From: Muraenolepis orangiensis
Lineage: Eukaryota > Chordata > Actinopteri > Gadiformes > Muraenolepididae
Length of the DNA stretch: 64,000 nucleotides
NCBI GenBank assembly: GCA_027704905.1
Contig: CM051004.1
Location: forward strand, 7,047,873 to 7,111,872
Direction: 5' to 3'
Both the position numbers and the translations under genes were made by a program. Below the pieces are notes generated by a model. That model made no database searches. It was not told the DNA's origin and was given only the letters and a program-made list of their open reading frames with translations. This document shows, in pieces, positions 1 to 13,039 of the stretch (positions within the stretch are counted from its first letter, which is position 1; every line of letters starts with the position of its first letter).

Positions 1-2110
1 GCTATTAAAAAAATATGCGTTTTTAGGCCTTTTTTAAAAGCATCCACAGTCTGTGGTGTCCTCAGCTGGTTTGGGAGGGCATTCCACAGTCTGTGGTGTC
101 CTCAGCTGGTTTGGGAGGGCATTCCACAGTCTGTGGTGTCCTCAGCTGTTTTGGGAGGGCATTCCACAGTCTCGGAGCAGCGGAGCAGAAGGCTCGGTCT
201 CCCATGGTTTTCAGTTTGGTCCTGGGGGGAAGGAGGAGGTTTGCCTTTTCAGAGCGTAGGCTCCTCGTGGAGTTTTGTGGGGTGAGAAGTTCTTTGATGT
301 ATGAGGGAGCATTTCCATGAATGCACTGATAGGCGAAGAGGGTGATTTTGTAGTTAATCCTGAGTGAGACCGGGAGCCAGTGCAATGATTTGATTATGGA
401 TGTGATGTGTTCATACTTCCACACTCTCATCAGGATCCTAGCAGCGCTGTTCTGGATGTATTGCAGCTTCTGGATGTTCTTGCAAGGAATCCCAATGAGA
501 AGTGCGTTACAGTAGTCTAGCCTGGAGGAGACAAACGCGTGGACAAGCTTTTCAGCATCTGACAGACTGAGTGTGGGGTGGAGTTTAGCGATATTTCTGA
601 GGTGGTAGAAGGAGGTCTTGCATGTTTGTTTGATGTGGGCCTCAAAGGTCAGGTGAGAATCCATTTTAACACCCAGATTGGTGACAGTTGATGAGAGTGA
701 AATTTTCTGACCGGAGAAGGTGATGCTGGTGATGGAGGATGAAAGGACCTGATGTGGAGTGCCAACTAGAATGGCTTCAGTCTTGGAGCTGTTTAATTGA
801 AGGAAGTTGTGCTTCATCCACACCTTTATCTCCTCCAGGCATGTGGTTATGTTGGATGATGGCAGAGGTGCGGAGGGGGTTGGGTTTGTTCTGATGTAGA
901 GCTGTGTGTCATCAGCATAGCAATGGAACGATATTCCATGCCGGCTGATGACACGACCAAGGGGGGACATGTATATGGTGAAAGGGGTGGGGCCGAGGAC
1001 TGATCCTTGAGGGACTCCACAGTTCACAGAGTTTGTTTGTGATTTTGCCGCTCCAAAGGTGACGTGCTCAGTCCTCCCGGTGAGATATGAGGTGAACCAG
1101 TTTAGGGCAGAATCAGAGAGTCCAATTGTCGAGCGAAGACGATGGAGTACAATGTCATGGTCGACGGTGTCAAATGCTGCAGTTAGATCCAGGAGGATGA
1201 GGAGGGATGTAGATCCAGTGTCAGCTGTCATCAGCACATCATTGGTCACCCTGACTAAGGCAGTTTCTGTACTGTGGCCCTAGCGGAAACCAGACTGGAA
1301 TTTTTCAAAGAGGTTATTGTGTTTGAGATGTTCGTGAATCTGAAAAGCAATTACTTTCTCCAGCACCTTTAATAGAAATGGCAGGTTGGAGATGGGTCTG
1401 TAATTAGCAATGACTTCAGGGTCTAAGGTGGGTTTTTTGAGGAGTGGTTTGATGACAGCAGCTTTTAATGGGGATGGAACATGACCAGACTGGATGGAGT
1501 GGTTTATCACTAAAGTGATCAGGGGACTTAAGGCACCAATGTTAGATTTGACCAGGGCTGTGGGAAAGGGGTCCAGGGCACAGGTGGAGGGTTTCATCTT
1601 TTGGATGATGGCCTCAACTTCATGCTGCGAGATGTCAGTGAAGCAGCAAAGAGGCTGGGTAGGTCCAGACTGGGGGTTGACGGTCAGGACTGGTAGAGCA
1701 GCGGCGTTTCAGAGGAGAGAGCGGATGGTCTCTACTTTTTTCCAAAGAAATGCAATGAAATTGTCACACTGCTCCTCTGTGGTGTCTTTGTGGAAGGGAG
1801 TCTGAGGTTTGAGGAGATGATTTATGGTGGAAAAAAGTTGCTTGGAGTTGCCAGGGCAATTGTTGATAGTGGAGTAGAATTTTGACCGTGTGTCTCTGAG
1901 GGACTTTGCATAGGCCTTTTGGTGGTCCTGGTATGCAGTCTGTGAACAGTGGGTCCAGACACCTTGAGGCGCCACTCGACGACACGAGTGGCGAGTGGTC
2001 TTCATTTTTTGCAGCTCGCAGCTGTACCAGGGGGCTGAGCAAAGGGACTGTTCTGGTTTTGATAGGGACGTGGAGATCCAGGAGATTACTCAGAGATTTA
2101 TTGTAAAAGT
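1..2110 (-). mobile_element. L2-like non-LTR retrotransposon (LINE), decayed
   Basis: On the minus strand this stretch encodes a reverse transcriptase in broken frames. The segment at 1597-1280 has the block NYRPISNLPFLLKVLEKV and ends in QSGFR followed by an in-frame TAG. After the stop it continues as GHSTETALV and the 1249-62 frame, with LLDLTAAFDTVDHD, GVPQGSVLGP and the YADDTQ catalytic motif. The C-terminal part has the usual WLPV...RI-Y-I and LWNALP blocks. The region 2110-1710 resembles the segment upstream of the RT (YNKSLSNLLDLHVPIKT). Order and motifs fit the L2/CR1 group of fish LINEs; L2 is my best guess. The stop and frame breaks mean this copy is dead. The 3' end lies at or beyond the left edge. 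Confidence 0.85.
41..172. repeat. 40-bp tandem repeat at LINE 3' end
   Basis: Three near-identical 40-bp units start at 41, 81 and 121, with a partial fourth from 161. Each unit contains CCACAGTCTGTGGTGTCC. The first and second units differ at only two or three bases. They sit at the C-terminal coding and 3' edge of the minus-strand LINE, so the expansion probably arose after insertion. Confidence 0.9.
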
Positions 2111-3052
2111 CCACAGATTCGATTTGCCATTTGTAACAATTACATAGGAACGCTTACTCCCCATTCCCTCCCTCTAAGACAACAATGTAGGTCAGCCATT
2201 CTCCTGCTGTGAATCAAATTTGTGGAATCCACATGGGATCCTTCACAGCTAAATCGACCCTTTACTATCAGAGATGCCTTTGAACTGTTCTCTGTACCTG
2301 TGTTCTAAGCAGCAACAACAAACAAAAAAACACACATACAAAAAATCAGCCATCCGAGTTTTATATACATGAAAGGAACCAGCGGTACGAGTTATTCCAC
2401 TGAAATGGCGATTCAAGATCTAGCAAGTGTGGGACTGGCCTCCTCAATGTTTTATGCTCTCTGTTTCTCAAAGACGGATGCTATCAAATATGGAACAACA
2501 TGAAGGGACAGAAATGATCCCAAGGAAAAGGCATGGTGGTGCACTCACATATGCAATGTGTCTGTCTCTCACACGTCAAGGACACGTCCACACCAACACG
2601 GACACAAACACACACACACACACACACTTAGGAGGGAACGAAGAGTGGGTCTGCAGTGGGAATTGGAGAGAGTCAAATTAGCTTGCCGTATCACAGCTTT
2701 CTGGTGTGCTGTCATGTTAAAAGAAAGGCTTCAAAGAACCCCTCCGATGGAGTCTGGAGGTTGATCCATTCGTTCTTCGGGGGTGTGGAAGGACACACAT
2801 CAATAAAGCATGCTATGCTAGGCTGATAACCGAAGAATCAAAGTAAGCACAGTTAAATAAAAATAAAATAAATAAAGAAGCAAGGGCAAGGGATTGGGAA
2901 GTTGTTCAGGAGTTGTTAGAATGAGTCAAAGAGGATTTAATAGCGAGCAAGTCAATGAGGTTGAAAGTATGCTAGCCAAGGTAAGAGGCTGGAGTCTTCC
3001 TTCAAACACCCCACACAATGCAACACCATGAAAAGCATGTTCCACACGTAGG

Positions 3053-3070
3053 CACACACACACATGCGTG

Positions 3071-3118
<48 letters not shown>
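3053..3118. repeat. (CA)n microsatellite
   Basis: Alternating CA/CG steps pass into a pure (CA)n run ending at 3118. The minus-strand reading is a meaningless Cys-Val repeat. Confidence 0.95.
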
Positions 3119-3119
<1 letters not shown>

Positions 3120-4147
3120 TAAAGGTGCCAGCGTGCATGGTTAATGGCAGTGTTTAAACATTAGTGACAAGCCCATGCAAACGGTATAACATAGTATTAA
3201 AGCGGCAGTAAGTAAATAAAAACAACAACAACTATATGTATCATTTTTATTTGTATCACCGTTAAATTGAACTATAATGCACACACATGCACACATACAC
3301 ACACACCTACATGTACACATTCGTGGAACAAACATTTAATGGAAATAGTTAGCAAATCAGTTATTTAATACTTTTACTTTACTAAATAGGATAATGTATT
3401 TATTTCTATTTCATAAGAAAAATCATCACATCTTCAAGGTTTTGTACTGTAGAAACAACAGATTTAAACAACTCCGAATTAAACAAAATGAGCGAGAACA
3501 AAGTAATATCGAAGGCAGGACCAAAATATGTAAATACAAAATAACACAAATATATTTATGAAAAGTAAAAACAAGGCTCAGAGACAGCAAGGCCTGGAGG
3601 CAAGCCTCCAGCAACACTATTGGGGATAAACAAATATTAAAGTGAAACCAAGATCACCAGCGTGTCTACGGTTAGACTTTAGATACTAATCTAAAGTCAG
3701 ATTTAGTCCGATTTTAGAGTAACATTCAAACTCAATAAGGTTTTGAAAGTTAATCAATGGTTGTTTTTTCTACAAAGATGTTAACACAAACCAGACTTAT
3801 TTTATATTGTATTATTGAATAGAAGGCTAATCAAGGCCCACAGGTTAAACCAGCCACCATCACACACACTCAGGGGGCATGTATCAGCTGCTTTGTATGT
3901 TCACAGCCACTGTCCAATGAAAGTGTATTTAAATTCAGGGAAGCCCACCACCATTGTGAATTAATCAGACAGATTTGCATAAAATCAAACCTTGTGCATC
4001 ATTTAAAGTCACTGGATTTGGGCAGGGGAGAGTGCCTTTTAGCAAGCTGTTCTAACGGAGAAAATGGTGGCCCGGAGGTTACTACAACATCCTATGTTGT
4101 GATTGGCCTAATCTGGGATCCAGCAGTCCTACTGTGTTAAAGCAGAA

Positions 4148-4220
4148 CGACTGGGGGGAGGGGGGGAGAGAGGAGGGGGGGGGGAGAGAGGAGGGGGGGG
4201 AGAGAGAGGGGGGGGGGATG
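4148..4220. repeat. G/A-rich low-complexity tract
   Basis: Runs of G separated by AGAG and GGAG steps. The tract is purine-only on the + strand and could form triplex or G-quadruplex structures. Confidence 0.85.
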
Positions 4221-6479
4221 TGTGACTCTGCAAGGGCAGAGTCACACATTCCTTCATTACGAAAATATATTCTTCCAAAGAAAGTGGAATTTTTATTAAG
4301 AAGACGGTGGCAGTGGTCTGGTGAAGACTACACAGTGCTGACCTGAAACCTTTACAGACACTTTCTTAGTTTACATCTGCTGGCCAAGTTTTTTGTCTGC
4401 CAATCACGCTCTTACCGATCCCTGCCTCCAGCGACATGATTGGTCGCAAGAAATATATAGGGAAAGAAAGTGAAGCACCTACATTTGAGTCTGGGTAAAC
4501 GTTCGGCTTTTGTCTGATTTGTGAGGCAATGATTGGCCTCACCAATAGATGGACGCTTGCGGTTTTCGTCCACACTTAAGAGATGATAAACAAGGTGCTT
4601 TGTGCATTCTTCCTTTACTTCGTCCCTCACATACACTTCATACTGCACTTCAAAGTTAGGAAGAATAAAGTACAAATGCATTACAATCTCAATGGAAAAA
4701 TCCCTTAAGGTATAAAGAGAAGGAGGAAAAAAACTACAATGAGGTGATAGCTTCTGTGAAACCACAGCCTTGTAATGTCACTTCTATTCCCTGCTCTTTT
4801 TCAAAGGGGGGATTTGGGTGCCCAAGAAAAGGTTGTACAACTGAAAGTGGATTGTAGGATGAGCATGAAGACTGCAGGATCACATCGCAAGAACAGAGGG
4901 GGAGGGGGGTTATTGCGTACCAGGGAGTGTCATGCTTGCGGCAAACAGCTGCAGCCATTGGCTCAGCTACTCTGAAGTAGTTCTATTCTATTCCATAGTA
5001 GACCGTTCCTTTACCGACACCATGTGTGTCTAAACTCCCCTTGTATATTTCAAACGGCATTGCTTGTTTTCACACAGACACACTCACAGCCACTGACACC
5101 AAAGTTCCCTTTTGTAAAAGTAAAGTTGCTAATTTTCAATATTTATTTTAAGACAGCCCGACATGGCCCCAGTCATCAGTTTAATAGTGGGGGAAAAAAC
5201 AAGTCCCTGTTGTCCCCCCACAGCTGTCCAGAGTTGCCACACGCGTAATGTCCGATATTTAGTGATGTCCATACTTATGATGTCTGCTCAATACATATAA
5301 TTGAGTGTGCAAGTGCAGCTGTAACCTCTGACGGCTTCTCTACACGTCTCTGGGTTGCAAATATATGGATTTTATGCGAGGATTATTACACTGAAGACAC
5401 AAGGAAGTGGCGATATTGTGTGGGTGGCTTTCCCCCCCCCCCAGGAGACATAATCAATAGCTTTCACAGTAGCTGGGGGATCAGCGACAGCACAGTGCAT
5501 GATTAAGGAACACTTTCTGTTAATATTATTTTATTTATTTTGCGAGTCGCATCATCCAATGCATCATCCAGTGTTTTAAAGGGTACCCATCCACCTATCA
5601 TCTCAAAACCCAAGTACAAGCTTTCATTTCCTGAGAGGACCTGGAAAAAGGTCATATTCATGACGGTGTTGTTGTGGATGCTTTTGGATGCTTTAAAAAA
5701 AGAAAATGACTCTTGAAAGTCTGATATTCATACGGCAACTGCCAATATTGTCCAGACTGCCATTCACTGATTCCATAACCTTGCGTGTCCTGCACTAGAC
5801 AGAGAGCCATATGGCTGATGCACGGGGCCTTGAATCAACATTATTCTTCCTAGGAGAGCATGAACAGTGTAATACAAGCTGAAATATTGTGATATGTGTT
5901 GGCACATGGCCACTAGTTTACACACAAGTCAATATTCTGAACGTAAACACATGCAGAGATAGATGGGGTATTCAAGTGTGTCTAAAGCTCTTGGGGGTTC
6001 GTAAACTTCCTTCTCATTGAGTGGTGAATAGCACGCCCATGTGAAAATAACATTAAAAATGAGTTACAGCCATCAAAAAGTCAGAAAGCGCTCCTTCACA
6101 ACCTGAAGGTATCCTTCCTCTGAAGACGCGACAATGCGGAGGAACCTGCTCCCAGTGCCAGTTTGTACAATCCAGTCCCGCTCCATTGAGAACACGAAGG
6201 GATTCATCCGTTTTATTGTCCCAACAACTGGTCTGACTTGAGTACGCTCGTAACACACTACTCAGTTCAGCCGCGTGCCGTTCCCCCTTTCCAACGCTCC
6301 CAGGTTACCAACCACCGCTTTTTCCCAAGCAGGGAAGGGCCAGCATCCCCCTCAGCCCAGGCATTCAGCCGGTGGTGTCAGCACATTTGGATGCAGGCCC
6401 GCTGCACCCTCCTATGATCCTCTGATCATAACCAACAATCCGCCAACCTCCACCACATCCCTGCACCCCGCTACACCCC

Positions 6480-6680
6480 TGGGCAGTGCATCTGGCTGCC
6501 TACACCTTTCCCTCAGAGTGGAGTCCAGGAAGTTGGTTCCATGGTTTGTGGGTCCATTCCCCACGGAGGAATGGACCCGCTGCTGCTGTTCATCTCCGTC
6601 TGCCATGATCCACGGGGATTCATCCCACTTTCCGTGGCTCCAAGGTCAAACCGGTCAAACCGGTCAAAGAGAGTCTGCAT
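6480..6680 (+). mobile_element. Ty3/gypsy retrotransposon fossil (integrase C-terminal part)
   Basis: Across shifting + frames I read WLPTPFP, then VESRKLVPWFVGPFP, then IHPTF and KVKPVKP. This is the order of the conserved stretch that follows the integrase core in fish Ty3/gypsy polyproteins (ESRKLAPRFIGPF ... IHPTFHVS-LKP, recalled). Only about 60 codons survive, broken by frameshifts, and I could not find LTRs or other domains nearby. It is an old fragment with no coding capacity. The 164-codon frame that overlaps it is not a gene. Confidence 0.6.
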
Positions 6681-7571
6681 CGTCCAAACTTTCATTGCAA
6701 TTTTCTATCTGCCTACTTGACATGCTTTTGAATTCAAACCTGCCTGTAAAAGTACTGGTGAACTTTTGAACCTTTCTCCAAAACACAACTGTTGCTGTTG
6801 GGACCCCGCAGATGCTATTCAAGTTAAGTATCCTCAGTTCACCCTCCAGACAAAGTACGTAAAACATCTGAAAGTGCTGAATCAAGTGTTACCTCTTAGA
6901 GTTTAGAATTCTGTCGGGTTATTCAAATGGATGGAACAGTGAAATGTGTGTGAGGTCTTTACATCTGAAATATTGATATGGTTCTGAAAATGTCAAGAGC
7001 TTGATATTTCAAATTGGCTCAAATTGAGATTGTATAGTCATGACGGCTGCAGGGAAGTATCCAACACTTAACCAGAAAAAAATGATGTACAGACAAATCT
7101 ATGCGCACATTTAACAATTAAACCAAATGTCAGACGTGTAGTTCTAATAGTGTTCATCCCTGCGGTGAGAACGATGTGATATACAGTACATCATGGTGTG
7201 ACAGGCTGGTGTGAGGCCCGCCTGCTCACTGTCACTCTGATGGGATCAGATTGCTTGTAAAGCACATTCATTTGTATTCAAAGCTAAATAAATAATCCGA
7301 TGAAATACAGTAGGGAACCATAAGTCACCTGCAGGGTTACAAGCGGTGGACTAACAAACCCAGTGATAACTGGGTTTATTTTGGAAATGGATTCTAGCCG
7401 GAGGAACCCGAGATGGCTTCTGACTCTTTTCATCAAAGCTTGGACTTGCATCAAAAACGACCCAGATTTATAGCAGCTGGTTGAACATTAAATACCAGAG
7501 GGATACATTGACTTACCAATCAGTTGAAATAAAATGTTGAGCCCTTAAAATGCTGTATCTCATTATCATTA

Positions 7572-7575
7572 TTAT

Positions 7576-7612
<37 letters not shown>

Positions 7613-7618
7613 TGTAGT
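7572..7618. repeat. (TAG)n trinucleotide repeat
   Basis: About 14 TAG/TTG units. The minus strand would read as poly-tyrosine, which is an artefact. Confidence 0.9.
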
Positions 7619-8427
7619 ATTCAGTATACAGTGCATGCTTAGCACTCAACACTGCTGTGGTTATATATACTGTAAGAGCAGCAGTTTGTATACATTTCAC
7701 ATGCTTTTTTAAATTTAATAATGTGTTTACCAGCTTTGCTGCAAGGTTATCACTATCCATCCAATGTTATGAGGCAGCTGAACGGGAGTTGTTTTTATAG
7801 TCCATTAGGATTCACATTCATTTGGCAAAAATACCACTTGAAATAAAGCTAATATACTTGTATTACCGGATGTGAAGGAAGTCGTATAAATATAGGTGTG
7901 TGTTTTTCCCACTAAATTCATGATAATTCTTCATTTCAATTCTAAACAAATTACCAACAATCAACATGTTGATTTTTATTGGGGTTATTAGATTAGAATT
8001 TAAAAGAGCCATTATCATGATGTTGCATTTGACATACAGTTAATTGGACCAGTTCAACACTATGAAACTGTTTTTATTGCACCTTGATAAGTGCAGTGCA
8101 CAATGCAGGTGGGCTGAAGAATGCATTTAAAGAGATTACATAACATAATCGATAACATCGATAACATAATCGTTATCTGTTTTTGTCCCCACAGCTATTT
8201 TTGATAATGTTGGCTGTTTCAATTGTTGCCACACATTGAAAATCAGAGGACATGTAGTAAAGTCAAAGCAAAAGGAATGTTTTTTAAAGGTCAGTATTGT
8301 ATCAATATTGTGTACTATAGACGGGGTCTATAGTATACTATACTATATACTATACTATAGATGAGGGGAGAAGAAGACTGACAATGAGGCCAATGTCAGA
8401 AATGTATGTACTAGGTGTATGGCATGC

Positions 8428-8513
8428 GATGTGTGTGTGGCTGTTTACACTGAAACACACAGGTCAGGTTGATGTGTGTGTGGCTGTTTACACTGAAACA
8501 CACAGGTCAGGTG
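8428..8513. repeat. 43-bp tandem duplication
   Basis: Two consecutive, almost identical 43-bp units start at 8428 and 8471. Each contains GGCTGTTTACACTGAAACAC. This looks like a simple recent duplication. Confidence 0.9.
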
Positions 8514-9584
8514 GTGATGTGTGTGCCGGTGACCCTTGTAACCTGCTATCCCACTACTGGCTCACACAATAATGAGCAACCTGCAGTCTCCGGCCTTGCA
8601 TGATGCAAAACACATCCTCCCACATACCAAGATACTTTGGTCCTACCAGTCCTTTCCAGTTTTGATATTAATCGTGACATTATTTCAAAATGTCCCAAGT
8701 TATTGCATCTCAAAGCTGCAAGTGTCATGGATTTAGTATGAAAGAAGGCTGATGTCACAGAGTGGCTTAGTGGCTTTTTGGTTTTTGTTCAGAAATGTGA
8801 CATTGAAGAGGTGTTGAAAGGTTGAAATCATGAAGGTCACACTACAATTGTGTTTTAAATTAAAAGAGTGTGAGGAATCACACACAAGATCACACAAGCC
8901 TCCTGCTGCCCCAGGATTTTCCAAGCCCTGTTTACAGCTGTTAAGTAAGCTGTTGTCGGTTCAGGCAGAAATATTTAAAAGAAACACAGTCTATGAGACT
9001 CTTGTACACTAACTCCAACATAGCTCTACTTACACAAGATGAAGTTGTTGTTTTTTTCTTCCTGTTGCATCAATGCCAAGAGCCCTGTCTAGACCCCAAC
9101 TGAGCAAGTCATCAATGTGTTTCTCTTTCCTGACTACATCCCCCTTCTTGAAGAAGGCCCATCAAAGCCTTCCTCAGCATATGCAGAGGAGTAGCTTGTC
9201 TTTGATCTGCATCTCGTTAGTGTGGACGGATGGGGAACAAAACTGCAGACAGGACACAAACCCCCCGGGGTGCCACCTGCCTATAGCCAGTAGTTCTGAC
9301 ATACTGGGGCCAATGACAACTCTTTGATCCATCCGATTTAAAAGGCCTCTGTAATTAAATAACAAGTAGTTTTCACTGCGTTAAAAGACGAGCTAAAATT
9401 GTAAAAGTTTGTTTTATTTTGTAAGAGTCTTCCGTACCCCCGACCACTTCGATCAGCACGTGAAGGTTTTATCGAACGCAGCTTCATCTAAAACGGGTTA
9501 AAGTTAGACATCATCCTCATCCACTTAAGCTCTGGCTCAGAAAGTCAAATTCTCGCTCTTGTCCACTCACCTCAGGCACTGCTG

Positions 9585-9730
9585 AGGTGTCCTTGAGCAA
9601 GGCACCAGACCCCTACACTGCTCCCCGGGCACTGTATATATATACAGCGCTGTAATAGCCGCCAACTGCTCCTAATACTAGGATGGGTTAAATGCAGAGA
9701 AACACATTTCACTGTGTGTGTACATAAACC
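9585..9730 (+). mobile_element. SINE 3' body (tRNA-derived family)
   Basis: The sequence contains GAGCAAGGCACCAGACCCC, CACTGCTCCCCGGGC, a short TA run and then GGATGGGTTAAATGCAGAGA. The same block recurs near 13.1, 27.9, 57.6, 60.8 and 62.8 kb. Full copies at 57.5 and 62.6 kb carry a tRNA-like head with A and B boxes. This copy lacks a clear head. Confidence 0.75.
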
Positions 9731-9937
9731 AATGAAGTGGATTCAATTAGATTTAGATGTAAAATATCTCTGTCGAAGGTGGCCGATGCAATCTTAAAAT
9801 TGATATTGGAGTACAGCGGCGAGTGTGGTCAGAATCCCTGCCATGGGTTCTGGCTCACGGGCAAAACGCTAAATAAAACAAGAAGAAGAGGAATCAGCTT
9901 TTGAAGCTTCCCGCAACGTGGTGTTGGTGTGTGTGTG

Positions 9938-10005
9938 TGGGGGGGAGGAGGAGGAGGAGGAGGAGGAGGAGGAGGAGGAGGAGGAGGAGGAGGAGGAGGA
10001 GGAGG
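9938..10005. repeat. (GGA)n microsatellite
   Basis: About 20 GGA units follow a short GT tract. Frames through it read poly-Arg, poly-Gly or poly-Leu and are not genes. Confidence 0.95.
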
Positions 10006-10009
10006 GAGA

Positions 10010-11135
10010 AGAGACCTGTCCTGTTTAGAAAGTCTTGTGTCATTTCAATCCATAGCCAATTACTCAGCCAGCGGTGGCCTGTCACTTCCTCCTGTCAATC
10101 ATCATGTCCAGTCACTTGCTGGCTCGCCTGGCCTCTGCTCAACCCTGGTTGAACAGGTAGCTCAGGTGCGACGGAGTGAATTAGAACATTTCACACCGTT
10201 TTCCACCTGTTAGTACGGGTAATTACCAACGTCACATGTGTTCAAATTAGTGACCGCGTGTGTAGGGTTGCCATGCGTGCAGTAATTTGTTTCCCCCAGT
10301 CTATTTAGATTTATCAAATACTTTCATAGTTATACTTTTTTCTGTTTTGGACACTGGCATGTCGACACAATTAGTCACATTATAGTCAATGTGTCACATT
10401 TAATTTTTGTCTTCGTTTGAGGCCGTGAGACGTACTTGGCTTACCCTACACAGAGGGAATTGTATACTCACTCAATGATATTTTAAAATATACACATCAA
10501 GAACCCTATAACGTGATGTACGCAATTCGATTGCATTCATAATTATAGTGCATTAAAAGTTTTTTTCATTTGAATCTCATTTCCCTGGCTCTTTTTTCGG
10601 TTTTGTGTGTATGGTGTTTTTTTGTGTATCTTTGTTGTTAGAAATAGTTCTACCACTGAAGGGCCTAATATATTTACAGTAAAGAGTTGATAGACAAAAC
10701 CCTCAACTTGTTTTTGTGTTTTTTGGGGGGCAGGTGGCATGGTGGAGAATTTACATTCTATGCTCTTTTAAAAAAAAAGGTCATTGTGTGTCACCAAAGC
10801 ATCTGCTTGAAAGCCTCTATATGAAGAAGCCTTGCCTTCTTCGTTGATCTAACTCGAGCTCTGGGGAGTTATCATTACAAACATGATAATAACATCAAGC
10901 TTTTACAGTAGATAAAGTCATGTCTTGCATTACCTGTGTCAAATTAAGGTGTGAAAGCAGCTATGGTCCAAATGCTACATCATTTTTACTGCAGTTTTGG
11001 CATTCACTTAATATGTGTAGCAGTAAAGGATTAGCGTTGTATGGCAACAATGCTGTTAGCCGTATCGTCACTGATGCTTTATATTAACTACTGTTAATAT
11101 TAACTACTGACCCCTGGGCCTAGTTTAGTTATATC
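10010..11135. other. Gene-free intergenic DNA
   Basis: No exon or known element recognised apart from the inverted-repeat arm at 10779-10857, which is listed separately. Confidence 0.5.
10779..10857 (+). repeat. Left arm of a widely spaced inverted repeat
   Basis: About 79 bp beginning GGTCATTGTGTGTCACCAAA. It returns as its reverse complement at 13252-13336 with scattered mismatches. The arms are about 2.4 kb apart and enclose LTR-like repeats and a SINE tail, so they could be terminal repeats of an old nested DNA transposon or two opposed copies of one short element. Confidence 0.7.
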
Positions 11136-11139
11136 TGTT

Positions 11140-11660
11140 TTATGTGCTTGAGTTGATTGGAAGATGAGTTCATTTGGTATTTGTGTGGGGGTGTGGTCCC
11201 TGCTGATTTGCTGGCCAGGCGGCAGCTCTGTTTAAAGATCAGCAGTGGACCGAACCTCTGTGGCCTCTTCCTGCGGGTTTTTGTCCTCCAAAGCTATTTT
11301 TGTTCAATACTACAATAAAATACTGTTATTTTGCTACAAGCCACCTGTGGCTTCTCACATGCCACCTAGGTGGCTTTTCTGGGCTCCTCCAACACCAGGA
11401 CATGGGTAGTATGTTGTTTAAACAGTTTTGGGTTTATATTGCAAAGCTGGAATAGTTTTGTAGGCAGAGCCGGTGGTAAGTGCTGACATGTCGGCCCTCC
11501 TCCCGGGTGTGTGTGGTGATGGCTGGTTTAATTGATGTGCACCAGCCATAAACCACACACTCCAGAGCGTTCAACACCTGTTTAGATGTGTATATTTGTG
11601 GGAAGCCGAATAGGGAGGGGACTGCATCCATTTGACTGGCCAGTTCCCCTAGGCCGGCCG
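11140..11660 (+). repeat. LTR-like dispersed repeat, copy 1 (interrupted)
   Basis: The first part (about 11150-11275) has GGTGTGGTCCCTGCTGA, GCTGGCCAGG and CCGAACCTCTGTGGCCTC. The second part (about 11567-11650) has GTTCAACACCTGTTT and GTGGGAAGC. Both parts occur joined in copy 2 at 11950-12200. Here they are separated by about 290 bp that includes an AATAAA signal. Repeat pairs with a polyadenylation-like signal suggest LTR remnants, but I found no linked coding sequence. Confidence 0.5.
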
Positions 11661-11949
11661 TAACATAGGCGGCGGTCCGCAATCTACCCCAATATCTTCA
11701 AGGCAGCCTCACATCGATACACCTTGGGTGGCCTTTTGTAGCATACACATCCCTTCGAGGCCAACTCTTTGTCCCTAGTGGAAGCCGAGAGAGGAGCATT
11801 TCAAGGACTTTTTTCATCAAACATCTTGGGGATCTTCATCTTGTTCGATTTGTAAGGGGGGGGGGGGGGTTACGACTCTTTGTCTTTGTCAAACTTGTAA
11901 GTTATACGTGTGTGTTAATGTCCCTCCCTGTGTTCATGTTTCCTTGTGT

Positions 11950-12205
11950 GCCTGTTGCTGTGTTTTAGGTAGGTTTGATGATTAGATCATTTGGTTTTTG
12001 GTGTGGGTGTGGTCCCTGCTGAATTGCTGGCCAGGTGGCAGCTCAGATAAAGATCAGACCGAACCTTTGTGGCCTCTGAATGTGTGTTGAAGGTTAAATA
12101 AATGACTTGTATTTTGCGTTCAACACCTGTTTGGATGTCTTTCTGTGGGAAGCAGCATAGGGAGGGAACAACATCCATGTTACTAACTGGTTCCCCACGG
12201 GGCTG
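11950..12205 (+). repeat. LTR-like dispersed repeat, copy 2
   Basis: Direct-orientation homologue of 11140-11660 with the two conserved parts adjacent and a TTAAATAAATGACTTG stretch between them. Element class unknown. Confidence 0.5.
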
Positions 12206-13039
12206 TTCAACTACCTTTCAAACATCGAATATATTTAGATGTAGGAAACAATGTTGTAGCACCATCTACTGGAGTCATAACGGCACGCACCCATCTTTTT
12301 CAGGTGGGTGAAGGAGGGAGATTTGAGGCATGGCCGAAGCAAGTTATGAGGTCATTATTTCCACTACTTACTTACTTACTTACTCAAATAGACGCAACTG
12401 TCAGTTCAAAACTGTGCCTATGGCAGCAGTGTGTGCTATTCGGCTTAAAAAGTGACTGTCCTCAAAACAAAAAAGGTATTTTACAAACTAATCTTAAAAG
12501 TCCACTAGGCCTATAGAAAGGTAAAACATATAAATAAACATGCTCGGGTTATTTGTGTTTTTATAAACTAAGACTTAAATGGTTTTGGATAAATCGCAAA
12601 ATGTGGTAAAATACTTTTAAACAAGTCTCAATAAAATGGCAGACACCCCTACATTGTTTAGTGTGTGGTTTATCTTGTTTGAAGACTGCAAGGTCATTGA
12701 TGTGTTTGTTATCTATAACTACAGTAAACGGTCAAACCAACCTTAGACATGTCAAATGAGTTCAGTTAATATAGAGGCCTATTTTTCACATATACCAATA
12801 ATTGTTTTGCATGTGTAGCATAATAAGCAAGCATATGTAATGAAAAGTAAAAAAGGAGCTTATAAATAAAGCAGCAACAAACAAATAACCTCTGAAATAG
12901 GGCCGGGCAATATTAGAATTTGGCATTTAACCAGAGTGCAAATGTTGCAGTAAAGTGCATGGTAAAATATAAACAGTGGTTAAATAATATGTAAAAATGC
13001 ATCCTCTTATCACTTTTTACAATTTTTATTTTTATTTTT

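Larger units (their letters stand above)
2111..6480. other. Gene-free intergenic DNA with simple repeats
   Basis: I see no coding exon with family similarity here. The stretch holds (CA)n tracts at about 2605-2628 and 3053-3118, and a G/A-rich purine block at about 4150-4220 that gives only low-complexity frames. The rest is AT-rich unique sequence. Confidence 0.6.
6700..9580. other. Gene-free intergenic DNA
   Basis: No coding exon recognised. It contains a (TAG)n microsatellite, a small AT palindrome near 8312-8362 (alternating CTATAG/TATACTA) and a 43-bp direct repeat, but no conserved signal I can name. Confidence 0.55.

Noticed and set aside
6275..6769. 164-codon + strand frame
   Set aside because: It overlaps a frameshifted retroelement fossil; only the middle part matches, in several frames.
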